This document shows positions 26,761 through 37,000 of a DNA stretch of 64,000 nt, piece after piece. The position numbers and the translations under genes were made by a program. The stretch covers positions 124,001 to 188,000 of the forward strand of contig NZ_JACVPA010000002.1 of NCBI RefSeq assembly GCF_018882155.1, given 5' to 3'. The stretch is from Polynucleobacter nymphae. GTDB taxonomy: Bacteria > Pseudomonadota > Gammaproteobacteria > Burkholderiales > Burkholderiaceae. The notes under the pieces are model-generated. The model did not search any database. It saw only the letters and a program-made list of their open reading frames with translations, and had not been told where the DNA came from. Position 1 is the first letter of the stretch. Each line of letters starts with the position of its first letter.

Positions 26761-27975
26761 ATGAAGAATTTATCAGTTCGGCTAGGTTTATTAATGCTGC
26801 TTTGCTCTTTTATGGGAGTGCTGCCTTCGCTTGCACAAGCAGAGACATCTGCAGAGGCTGGGCAATATTTGGCCACTGCCGGCGATTGCACTTCTTGTCA
26901 TACTGCACCTAGTGGGAAACCCTTTGCTGGCGGACTCAAAATGGCCAATCAGTTTGGGTATTTGCTAACGCCCAACATTACTCCAGACATCGCAACAGGT
27001 ATTGGTTCCTATAGCAAAGATGATTTTTTTCGTGTTCTACATAACGGGGTAAATAAAAAAGACCAAGATCTCTATCCTTTTATGCCCTATGTTGCCTATA
27101 CCAAAGTGACTAAAGAGGATTCAGATAAGATTTATGATTATTTGAGAACAGTTCCAGCCGTTTCTAACCCGATTGAAGTCAATCATTTAGATTTCCCTTT
27201 CAATATTCGTACCAGCATGATTGTCTGGCGAGAATTATTCTTCAAAGTGGGCTCCTATAAACCAGATCCCGCTCAATCTGATGTTTGGAATCGCGGCGCT
27301 TATTTGGTAGAGGGTCTGGGCCACTGTAGCGCTTGTCATTCCCCCCGAAACTTAATGGGGGCAATTGAAAATTCCAAGGCATACACAGGCTCTGTAATTG
27401 ATGGCTGGTACGCTCTGAATCTCACCTCAAATCCGCTGACAGGTCTTGGAAAGTGGTCAGCTGAAGATATTGCAACTTATCTTAAAACGGGTTCTTATAA
27501 GGGTAAGACAACTGTATTAGGCCCGATGGAAGAGGTCGTACACAACAGTACTGGAAAATTGACTGATGCCGATTTATTGGCAATGGCTACTTATCTCAAA
27601 TCCATACCCGCTAACTCAAGCTTATCGAATGATCGTAAAAAAGTGGATGCAAGCTATCTTGCCGGCACCAAACTGTATGTTGATAACTGTAGTGGCTGTC
27701 ATCAGTCTTCTGGTAGAGGTATTACAGGTGTTATTCCACCTTTAGCAGGTAACCCTGTAGTCATTGCTGCTCAACCTAACAATATTATTAAGGTAATGAT
27801 CCGTGGCATCCAGCGACGAGATGGTTATATTGCGATGCCATCATTTGCCTCTAGATTGAATGATCAAGAGATTTTGGATATTGCTAATTACGTCAGATCG
27901 AGCTGGGGAAATAGCTCCAATCCCAACGCCACCCGATCTTTAGTGAAAAATATTCGGGCTAATCCAGGAATTTAA
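26761..27975 (+). CDS. Tri-haem membrane-linked cytochrome c (alcohol/gluconate dehydrogenase subunit type)
   Basis: A 404-residue exported protein with a signal peptide ending around LAQAET and three CxxCH haem sites: CTSCH (residues 43-47), CSACH and CSGCH, each in a cytochrome c domain. The layout equals the cytochrome subunit of membrane PQQ alcohol, gluconate or sorbitol dehydrogenases, which passes electrons to quinone. No dehydrogenase partner is adjacent, so the electron donor is unknown. The Tat-type FMN hydroxyacid dehydrogenase at 17988 is one candidate elsewhere in the window, an inference only. Confidence 0.88.
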   Translation: MKNLSVRLGLLMLLCSFMGVLPSLAQAETSAEAGQYLATAGDCTSCHTAPSGKPFAGGLKMANQFGYLLTPNITPDIATGIGSYSKDDFFRVLHNGVNKKDQDLYPFMPYVAYTKVTKEDSDKIYDYLRTVPAVSNPIEVNHLDFPFNIRTSMIVWRELFFKVGSYKPDPAQSDVWNRGAYLVEGLGHCSACHSPRNLMGAIENSKAYTGSVIDGWYALNLTSNPLTGLGKWSAEDIATYLKTGSYKGKTTVLGPMEEVVHNSTGKLTDADLLAMATYLKSIPANSSLSNDRKKVDASYLAGTKLYVDNCSGCHQSSGRGITGVIPPLAGNPVVIAAQPNNIIKVMIRGIQRRDGYIAMPSFASRLNDQEILDIANYVRSSWGNSSNPNATRSLVKNIRANPGI

Positions 27976-28000
27976 GTAAGCTTTTGCTGCCAGAAGCAGG

Positions 28001-28046
28001 CATTCAGACGTCAATGTAGTTAAAAACGACAATCTGAATGATTTTT
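28001..28046 (+). terminator. Possible terminator after the cytochrome c gene
   Basis: CATTCAGA (28001-28008) pairs perfectly with TCTGAATG (28033-28040), with inner GTC/GAC pairing, and is followed by ATTTTTAG. The loop is long and the T-run weak. It lies just before the histidine kinase gene. Confidence 0.4.
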
Positions 28047-28061
28047 AGTACTATCTAGATT

Positions 28062-29531
28062 ATGGAAGTCGCCAACCAAATCTTTTTTATTGTTTTCGGT
28101 CTAATTACCTTAGCCATTGTGCTTAGTGCAATTCCGCAATTTCAGTCTTCGAGGGTAGACTGGCCTAGCATCTATTGGCCATTAAGCACCGGCTTTTATG
28201 CTTTGAGTGCCTTAAGTTTTGGTCTTGCCTTATGGGTCAATAAGTTTCTCCTAACGATAGCCAATACTTCATTATTGATGTCGTCTATAGCCCTTATTTG
28301 TTTGTATCGGTCTTGGAACGGAAAACCATTTAATAAAATACAGACTCTATTGATTTGGCTCCTACCCCTGGGGATTGCCATTCTTTATGAACCACTAAGA
28401 ACGGCGCCAAATACATTCCACCAACGCGTTGCTTTGATCACTCTTACTCTAGAAGCATTAATCGTCTGGCAATTATTGGAATTAATAAAATTTTATAAAA
28501 AAGAGGGCTCAAAGATTGTTGGTTGGCTTGCCGTGATAACTTTATTCACGCTGATGGGAAATGTTGTTAGGACCTATCAGATTTTGAGTGGAGACGGACC
28601 AACAAATATTTTCCTTTACACCGAAGAACCTTTTGGTTTAGCTCTGCGATGGCTTACTTATGCCAATAACATTATTGCCTTTGTCGGATTGGGTGTCTTT
28701 TATCTACAAAAACAGATCAGCAAGGAAAATAAAGGTGCCAATGATTTAGCAAATTCTAAAGATGAAAATCAAAAAATTACCGATCTCCTCAAAGAAAAAG
28801 AGCGTCTGATCTATGGTCTGATGAAGGCCAATAAAACAGCAGCTACTGGTGCCTTATCAGTATCGATTGCTCACGAACTCAATCAACCTCTTGGAGCATC
28901 AAACCTTAATATCCAGTTTCTTAAAATGAAATTGGAAAAAGGTGTCATCAATCCTGAGCTTGGTAAAGAGATTTTGAATTCCTTAGAAGAAGACAATAAG
29001 AGAGCAGCTACGATTGTGAGGTCTTTAAGGTCAATCTTCACTGATGGTGAGGCCAATGCCCAAGAAGCTCAATTGGGTGATTTGATATCAAAAGTTCTAG
29101 ATATTGTTAAGCCAGAGCTTAAGAGTAAGAATATTCAAATCCAGCTAAGAGTTGATGAGGACTTGGTAATTAAGGTCAATTCAGCAGAAATTGAACAAGT
29201 CATATTAAATCTGCTAAATAACGCGATTCAGGCTTTGGCTAACTCCGGTACGCTACAGCGTCGTATTGCTATAGAGGCGTATAAAGCTGGCAACTCAGTT
29301 CAATTGAGTATTTCTGACAATGGCACAGGTGTTGCCCCTGAGTTCAAGCCCCAGCTTTTTGAGCTATTGAGTACCACCAAGCAGGCTGGTATGGGACTAG
29401 GCCTCTGGCTTTGTAAGCATATCGTCACTAGATATAGCGGCTCGATCCATTACGAAGATATGATTGGTGGCGGCGCTAGGTTTGTTTTGGAATTTCCCCC
29501 CCCCCCGCTAATTGGCCTTAGGGCTAATTGA
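28062..29531 (+). CDS. Membrane sensor histidine kinase
   Basis: A 489-residue kinase. About six or seven hydrophobic segments fill the first 220 residues with no large periplasmic domain. A coiled-coil linker follows (about 225-260), then the phosphoacceptor H271 in SIAHELNQPLGAS, and a HATPase domain with NLLNNAIQAL (N box), SDNGTGVAPEF (G1) and GMGLGLWLCKHIV (G2). The HELNQP form groups it with FixL/DctB-type kinases. No response regulator is adjacent, so it is an orphan here. The C-terminus crosses an 11-C tract (29496-29506), so its last nine residues depend on exact tract length. Confidence 0.88.
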   Translation: MEVANQIFFIVFGLITLAIVLSAIPQFQSSRVDWPSIYWPLSTGFYALSALSFGLALWVNKFLLTIANTSLLMSSIALICLYRSWNGKPFNKIQTLLIWLLPLGIAILYEPLRTAPNTFHQRVALITLTLEALIVWQLLELIKFYKKEGSKIVGWLAVITLFTLMGNVVRTYQILSGDGPTNIFLYTEEPFGLALRWLTYANNIIAFVGLGVFYLQKQISKENKGANDLANSKDENQKITDLLKEKERLIYGLMKANKTAATGALSVSIAHELNQPLGASNLNIQFLKMKLEKGVINPELGKEILNSLEEDNKRAATIVRSLRSIFTDGEANAQEAQLGDLISKVLDIVKPELKSKNIQIQLRVDEDLVIKVNSAEIEQVILNLLNNAIQALANSGTLQRRIAIEAYKAGNSVQLSISDNGTGVAPEFKPQLFELLSTTKQAGMGLGLWLCKHIVTRYSGSIHYEDMIGGGARFVLEFPPPPLIGLRAN

Positions 29532-29582
29532 CTAGGGCTCTTGCGGGGGCGACTATAGCACCCTAGATGTATTTAGGGTCTT

Positions 29583-29894
29583 ATGAACTTAGCAGAAATT
29601 CAATCTTTTAGGCAGATCGGTAGACGTCTTCGCAATAAGCGTGAGGCGCGTGGATTGACTTTGCCTGCGATTGCGGGATCTTGTGGAATGACCATTTCTG
29701 AATTAGTTCACATTGAAAATGGCGAATTGCTGGGATTTAAACAAGCCCTAAAAGATGCTTTAAGTAATGCCGAGGCCTATGCCAAGGCTTTGGATGTTGA
29801 GTTGGATGATGTGGGGGGGCAGCATTCTGGGATAACAACAATAAATGCTAAAAATGATGAGGCCTTTATTCCAGTGTTTTTAAGAAAAAAATAA
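29583..29894 (+). CDS. XRE-type helix-turn-helix protein
   Basis: A 103-residue protein with an N-terminal XRE-like DNA-binding domain: IGRRLRNKREARGLTLPAIAGSCGMTISELVHIENGE, in which LPAIAGSCGMTISELVHIE is the helix-turn-helix. The rest (KQALKDALSNAEAYAKAL and a polar tail) is unassigned. It lies 51 bases after the histidine kinase and may be cotranscribed, and it is followed by a clear terminator. Target unknown. Confidence 0.75.
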   Translation: MNLAEIQSFRQIGRRLRNKREARGLTLPAIAGSCGMTISELVHIENGELLGFKQALKDALSNAEAYAKALDVELDDVGGQHSGITTINAKNDEAFIPVFLRKK

Positions 29895-29925
29895 TTAGTT
29901 CGGCTTACCCGCTCCTTACGGGTTT

Positions 29926-29961
29926 AACCACTTTGAGTGAAAACTGAAAGTGGTTTTTTAT
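29926..29961 (+). terminator. Rho-independent terminator after the XRE gene
   Basis: Perfect 9-bp stem AACCACTTT (29926-29934) with AAAGTGGTT (29947-29955), a 12-base loop, then TTTTTATT. A smaller hairpin ACCCG/CGGGT (29907-29923) precedes it. Confidence 0.85.
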
Positions 29962-30049
29962 TGCCCAAATTCTGATACTTACTATTTTCTAGAAGATCTT
30001 GACTGGTAGCGTCCTAGTGCCAGAAGGGCGGTTCTAGAGCTCAATTGGC

Positions 30050-30532
30050 TTAATTTTTAATATTAAGCTTGGCAGGCTTAGCTGGACTGATGTCAGCATG
30101 AGAAATAATCTGCCAACCTGAAGCGTTCTTTTGCCAGACGTCAAGGCGTCCGGGCGGCTTATTAGACTGCTCAACCCCATAAACAGCTTCATTTGCTATG
30201 GTGGTTATATAGGAAATTACTAAAACATTGTCGGACTGAAGCACTTTGAAGTCGCTCAAAGCATATTTACCCAAGGTCAAGTTTTTAACTATGGAAATGA
30301 ATTTTTCACGACCCACTATTCCCGAGCTTCCAATGCTTTGAAAGCTTGGTGAAATAGCCTTTTCGACTGCGCTAATATTTTTGGATTGCATATTCTCCCA
30401 CCATAAACGGGTGAGATTTTCTCCCTGCATTTGAGGGCTTTCTTTTTGCTGGGCCAAGACTAAAGTTGAGGTCGATAATCCAATCACAACAATGAAGCAA
30501 CTAAATAAAATCTTAAGAAAAGTATTTTGCAT
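30050..30532 (-). CDS. Exported NTF2-like (DUF4440/SnoaL-type) protein
   Basis: A 160-residue protein with a signal peptide (KILFSCFIVVIGLSTSTLVLAQ). The rest fits a cone-shaped NTF2-like fold: a helix with RLWWENMQSKNISAVEKAISP, the FQSIGSSGIVGREKFISIV segment, then strands ending RLDVWQKNASGWQIISHAD. Such domains bind or process small molecules, or are purely structural; no function assigned. AGGAG precedes its ATG. It is divergent from the giant gene with over 500 bases between. Confidence 0.7.
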   Translation of the reverse strand: MQNTFLKILFSCFIVVIGLSTSTLVLAQQKESPQMQGENLTRLWWENMQSKNISAVEKAISPSFQSIGSSGIVGREKFISIVKNLTLGKYALSDFKVLQSDNVLVISYITTIANEAVYGVEQSNKPPGRLDVWQKNASGWQIISHADISPAKPAKLNIKN

Positions 30533-31095
30533 GATTGCTGCTCCTCGTATATCTCAATAAGAGATTGATCAGAAAGAATAGTCTTTCAACTCAAATCTTA
30601 CTCTCTTACCTAGGGTTTTAAACCGCAATATCGTTTTATATCTATCAATCTAAATTCAGTAGCTCACATCCTCATTTCAAGCGCCCAGTAAGCTCTTTAT
30701 AGTTTTAAATGATCAGAGGATTTCATAGTCCTAGAAAGACAAAACTCCTGCTATCGCCAGTGAAGGTTTTTATTGCTAAAGGATTGGGTAAAGTCAGCTG
30801 GATTTAAATAGAAAATAGAAGCTAGCTGGAGAGATTTTTGTCTTCAAATTGACCTAATAAAAATCAAAATTTTCGAGAAAAATTTTATAAAAAAAGTAAT
30901 TTTTAGACTGAAATTGAAATGCAAAATCATCACATGCGATTGATCAAAGAGGTACGTTCATTAGTCAAAAATTTACTTTATTTTTTTAGGGCTTTTATAG
31001 TATTTATAAAGTTCATGCTTTTTAGAGGGGAAAGCGCTTAATTTTGCATCTTCCAAGATGTTAGCCCTACGGCTAATACTAATAAGTATAAGGGT
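30533..31095 (+). promoter_or_regulatory. Long AT-rich leader region of the giant adhesin gene
   Basis: A 560-base stretch without a gene. A candidate promoter is TTTACT (30972-30977), 18-base spacer, TATAGT (30996-31001). Downstream, in the predicted 5' leader, two hairpins sit back to back: CATCTT/AAGATG (31047-31060) and TTAGCC-CTAC-GGCTAA (31061-31076). Neither is followed by a T-run. The sequence from 30840 to 31020 is strongly A/T-rich. No known riboswitch class recognised. Confidence 0.45.
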
Positions 31096-34000
31096 TTGGG
31101 AAAATTCAGCTTCCGGAAACATCTAGAGTCTGAAGTGAATAAAAGCCTTAATGGGAGCTCGCTACTCTCGTTAAAAACATCGATGAAAAATTTCATTGCG
31201 AATGTCCATTTCGCAGGGATAATTTCGCACGCTTTTTTCTCCATTCTGATTCTGACATCGACAGCAGTCTTTGCAAATCCTGCAGTTCCTAATTTGCCAA
31301 AATTAGCACTACCAACCAATGGTCAAGTTGTCGCTGGAAATGCATCGATTTCACAATCGCAAACTGCAACTACTGCAACTATGAATGTGAATCAAACTTC
31401 ACAACGAGCAGTGATCAATTGGGATAGCTTTAACGTCGGTAAAAATGCGACAGTAAACTTTAATCAACCAAATACGAATGCAGTAACACTCAATCGCGTC
31501 ACTGGTGCAACACAATCGATGATCGATGGTGCAGTAAATGCCAATGGTCAAGTGATCTTCGTAAATCCAAATGGAGTCACCTTTGGTAAGGGTGCAGAAA
31601 TTAATGCTGCTGGTGTAGTTGCTAGCACCATGAACATCGCTGATAAAGATTTCATGGAAGGTAAATCGACATACAAAGGTAACGGCACTGGTGCGGTAAT
31701 CAATGAAGGCAAGATTAAGACCAATGCAGACGGTGGTTATATCGCCTTATTGGCCCCTGAAGTCCGTAATGATGGCTTTTTGATCGCCAAAAAGGGGTCT
31801 GGAACGGTAGCTATGGCCTCTGGAGAGCAAATTACCCTTGATTTTCAGGGTAATTCCTTGATGAGCCTCAAAGTCGACAAAGCAACCTATCAAGGTTTAA
31901 TCGAAAACAAGCGGGTTGTTGAGGTCAATGGCGGTTTAGTGGTGATTGCCGCCGGCTCAGCTAACCAACTGATGGCTACGGTCATTAAAAATACCGGCAG
32001 GATTTCTGCTAGTAGCTTGGTGAACAATGGCGGCACGATTGAGTTAGTCGCCAATACCGTCACCCAGGCCGGCAAGGTAACAGCCAGCAGCAAAACTGGC
32101 CAAGGCGGCCAAGTCAACCTGATCGGTACTGACATTACCTTGGCAAGTAACTCCACAACCAGCGCCACCGGAGCAAGTGGCGGTGGACAAGTCAATGTAG
32201 GTCTTGCAAGCACTGCAGTCTCTGGCGGCACGCAAGTAAACAGTTCAACGCAAGCTGGTATTAAAGCCAATGCTGATGCAGCCGCTAATAGCAAACAACT
32301 GGCGAAGACTGTCACGATTAAGCAAGGTGCTCTAGTCGATACCTCTGCCGTCCAGTCTGGTAATGGCGGAGCGATTGCCATTTGGTCTGAAGTCAAAACC
32401 ACTGTGGCAGGCATTTTGAAGTCAGTTGGTGGGGCGATAAGGGGTAACGGCGGCTTTATTGAGACCAGTTCTAAAGGAACTGTGGCGCTAGCTCCCCAAG
32501 CTCAAATCAATACCTCAGCATCCAATGGCAAGTCTGGCACTTGGCTTTTAGACCCCATTGATCTGACGATTGATGCCTCTACTGCAAACTTGATCTCAGC
32601 AGTACTAGCCAATAGCAATGTGACCATTGCCGTAACAGCCAGCACCACCACTTGCCCGATTGGTTCTTGCACCCAAAACGGTACTGGTAGTCTGACCATT
32701 GCTAGTGGGGCAGATATTCTTAAAGCGGGAGCCAACTACACCACTCTGACCTTAAGCTCAGCAGGCATCTTTAATCTGAATGCCAATATCAGTGGTCAGA
32801 ACTTAGACGTGATCATTAGCTCTTCGATTGCTTACCTCAATGTAGGTACAACTATCACAGCGAGCAAAGTCACTGTACAAGCACAAACTATTTACGCTCA
32901 AGGAAACATCAATACTAATAACTACAGCATCGCTGGTAATGCAGGCTTCTTAGGAAACGCGATCCAATTATTGGCACAAGCCATTTATGTCTCTGGTGGT
33001 CTGAGCCTAAGCACCAGCTTGCCTGTCAATAATGCAACCATCGTCACAGTGAACGGCACAGCTAAACGCCCAGAAGAATTACCAACATACCTCATCGCTC
33101 ACAACGCTGATCAAAATCTCAATCAGGTTTACTCAAGCGCAGCAGCCAATGATGAGAGTGCATTACAGACCGCCGTAGCTACTCAAGCAAACAGCAATGT
33201 GATTTACCTCACCGGCAGCAACTTATTGACCTTGCAAGCGACGGCACAGGTAAAAGCAAATGGCACAACGGGTGGATCCATTTATGTATCGGCTCCAATC
33301 ATCAATACCCAAGCAGGTAGTGTGGTGCAAGCCAATGGCAACAACGGTCCCGGTGGATTGATTGCATTATCAGGAGATCAAATTACAGTAGCAGGCAACA
33401 TTGCAGCAAATGGCACAACAGATGGCGGCACTATCTCGCTCATCGCTAATAACGGCGATCTCAATATTCAAACTAGCACGATTCAAACGAACGGCTCTAC
33501 AGGTCGTGGCGGAAGCGTTGGCTTATCCGCAAACAATAACGTCACCATCACCGGCAGTGCAATCTCTGCAACAGGCTATACCCAGGGTGGACAAATCAAG
33601 ATAGGCAATGATGCAAGCAAAGGCACATTGCCTTTTGCTTTATCTGCAAGCCTAGATCAGTATTCAAACATCAATGTAGCTCAGCTAGATCAAGATCTAA
33701 GTAATCAAAATGGGGGTTTCATCGAAACCTCTGGCCAAACTCTCAGCATGATGGCGAGCATTAATGCGGGTAGGGGTGGAATGTGGTTATTAGATCCGAC
33801 TAACGTAACAATCAGTACCACTGCAGGAACGTCAACCGGAACCAATCCGCTTACATTTACTAATCAAACAAACGTTAGTGCAACACAAATCCAAACTGCA
33901 ATCAATGCAGGAACCAGCATCCAAATTATTGCTGATGGCACGATCACTCAAACAGCTAACTTAACATTTGCCCCAGCCTCAGGTGTGAACGTCGGCCTTA

Positions 34001-37000
34001 CCTACGACACCAGAACTGGTACAGCACAGTCAATCACCCTAACGGGCACCACTACCAACACGGGTGCCGGTAATCTAACCCTAAATTACTTATCTAGCGG
34101 CCAAATCATCATCAATGGCGCAATTAACTCAACAAGCACCGGAAAAATTAACGTTGTAGCGCAATCTTTTTATGCCACAAATACATTAACAACCTGTTCA
34201 GCTGGAACATGTGCAAGTATTTATAACGGCTCTTCAGGAAGCATCACCACCAAAGGTGGTTATGTTGTGATGGATGCCACTGGAGGCACGCTCAGCGGCT
34301 CAACGATTACCGCTGGCGCAATTCTGAATGGACCCATTTGGCTCAACGCCGGCATTAATACCACTACCTCTGGTGGGGTAGGTAGCAGTGCTGGCGGAGA
34401 TTTCTCGGTAGCAGGCTCTAATAATTTAGCGAGTAATACTGGTTCATTTGAGCCCAATGTAAGTGTTCTCAATATTGGAGGCAATGCCAGCTTTCAACTA
34501 AAGAGTAATGCCACTGCTAACTATGGCTTTGTAGTAGCAAGTTATGCGACTACTTCGCCAATTACTGCTTACGGCAATATCGATATCACTAGCAATGGAA
34601 TTACTAGTTCTGGCAATGGTTTGATCTATATCTCATCTGCATTAACTTCTACAACTGGTAATGTCACCTTAAATGCAACATCTATTAGCGCGACTTCCAC
34701 TACAAATCCAGGCATTAGTTCAATTGCAGCGGGAACAATAACGGCTAACGCTGGAACAATTTCGATTAACGGCACTTCTAATGCAAGCTCTGCTGTTGTT
34801 TTGGCAGGGGGCTTGTCTGCAAAAAGTATTGCGATCACCGGCACCGCAACTACTGCGACAACAATTGTTTCTTTGGGGGCAATGACTATTGTTGCTGGCG
34901 GCTCTAACTTAACCGTAACAGCCAACAATACAGCTGCGGGAGCGAATACTGGAATCACTCAATCTGGCACCATTAATGATAATGCAAGCGGCGGCAACAT
35001 CAGCTTCATTTCAAATAATGTGATTAACCAGACTGGTGCAATCACTCTGGCAGCTAACGCGGCTGGTGCATCTACTATTTTGTATGACACACGAACTGGC
35101 AATAAGTTATCCACTATTACAGCGGGATCTCTAACATTGGCTACTGGCAGCACTAAGGCGGTGAATTACTCGATTCTTGCAGCCGGTGCGGCGCTATCAA
35201 CTGGTGCAGTTAATGTTAGCGGCACAATTACTATTAATAACACCTATGGCTGTGCATCCGCTCCGTGTACTACCCTTAGCGCAGTAGATAACTACATCAC
35301 GTTAAGTAATTTCTCAACGTTAGCTACTACCTCAACAGGCGTGACCATTGGAGGTGCGTTAACTGGTGGAACCGGCATTTATCTTGATGGTGTTACCTAC
35401 AGCGGAAATCATGGCGTCTATTCCACGGTAGCAATAACGGCTACTACAGGTAATATTGATATCTTAGGTATTACCAATGGCGGAGCAAGTGCAAGCGGGA
35501 TTTTTGCAAGCGGTGCTGGCGCTACATTGACCGCAAGCACTGGCAATATTATTCTCAACGGCTATCAGCTTGCTGGTAATGCCGCAGTTAATTTGAATGG
35601 CGTGATTACTGCAACAGCAGGATCAGTAACTATTACAGGATCCAATACCACTGGTAATTTTGCATTCTGGGATAACTCCCTTATTACGGCTGCAACCGGA
35701 ATTTCTATCACCGGTACATCTGCCCCTGGAAATGGTAATGCCGCAGTGAGTATGAGCGGTGCTTTGACGGTTACTGGAGTAGGGGCACCAATTACTTTAA
35801 TTGGTAACAACACTGCAAACCCTGGCGTATCTGGTATTGCTGAAACAGGCATCATTACTGGTGCCAGCGGAAGCAATATCACATTCATCAGTAATGGCAT
35901 CATTAATCAAACTGGTGCAATTAACTTAGCAGCAAATACTAGTGGCAATGCAAGCGCCGTTACTTATGACACTACAAGCGGCAATAAAGCGGCCAATATC
36001 ACTGGCGGCAATTTAACAATTGCAGCTGGCTCCACCAGTGATATTAATTACGTTGTTAAATCTGCTGGCTCTGGAATTAATCCGGGCAGTATTGGTTCTG
36101 CTACCGTTGCTTTGCCTGGTTATCTGCTGTTAGATAACACTTACGGCGCTGCGAGTGGAACACCTGTATCTGGCTATATTACGAATGCAAATTCGGGCAC
36201 ATTAACGGGTGCAATTATCGGTGTGAATGTGAATTCAGCTATCACTGCAACCAAGAGCATTACCTTAATGGGTGCCTCGCAGACGGGTTATTACTCAGTC
36301 AGTATGACCGCTGCAATTGCTGCATCGCAGGGCTCCATTACCATTACAGGCTCAGGTATTAATTACTCCATTTATAGTTCCGCCGCAGGAACATTAACTG
36401 CATCAACAGGCTCCTTAACAATTAACGGCACGTCGACTACGGGTCAGGCAGTTCAATTAGCGGGTGCCATCACAACCCAAACGGGCATCACGATTAATGG
36501 CACAGGTACTACCGCAACTACCATTGTGACTGCAGGCGCAATGACGCTTGGTATAGGATATGCAGCCGGAACTTCATCAAGTCCAACAGTTATTTCTAAC
36601 GCAGCAGGTACCTCAGGTAGCTTAATTGGTTTAGTAAGCGGCGCAACAATGCCAACTGTTAGCTCTGCAGCAATAAGTATTTTGGTGGCAGGAACTAATG
36701 TTGCCTATGGTAATCCAGCTACGGCAATTGCTTTACTCAGCTCAACCTCTAATACCGCTACTTATATTATTGGATATGCTGATGCAACTTATTCCAAGAT
36801 GGTTCAAGTCGTTTTAACGTCTAGTAGTGGTTCTGTTTACGCAACAGAGAGTTCTGCCAAGTACAACACAACTCTTCTTTCCACAGGTGGAGCATCTAAT
36901 CTATTGGGCGGCTCTACTAATATTTTATCGCTTTGGAATGGTTCTGCTGCAGGGGGTCTTGGAACTTCAACGGCGATGACTCTTGCAACATCGTCAACCA

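Noticed and set aside
31020..31095. Leader of the giant gene as a known c-di-GMP riboswitch.
   Set aside because: The conserved core bases of the GEMM classes could not be placed; only simple hairpins are visible.
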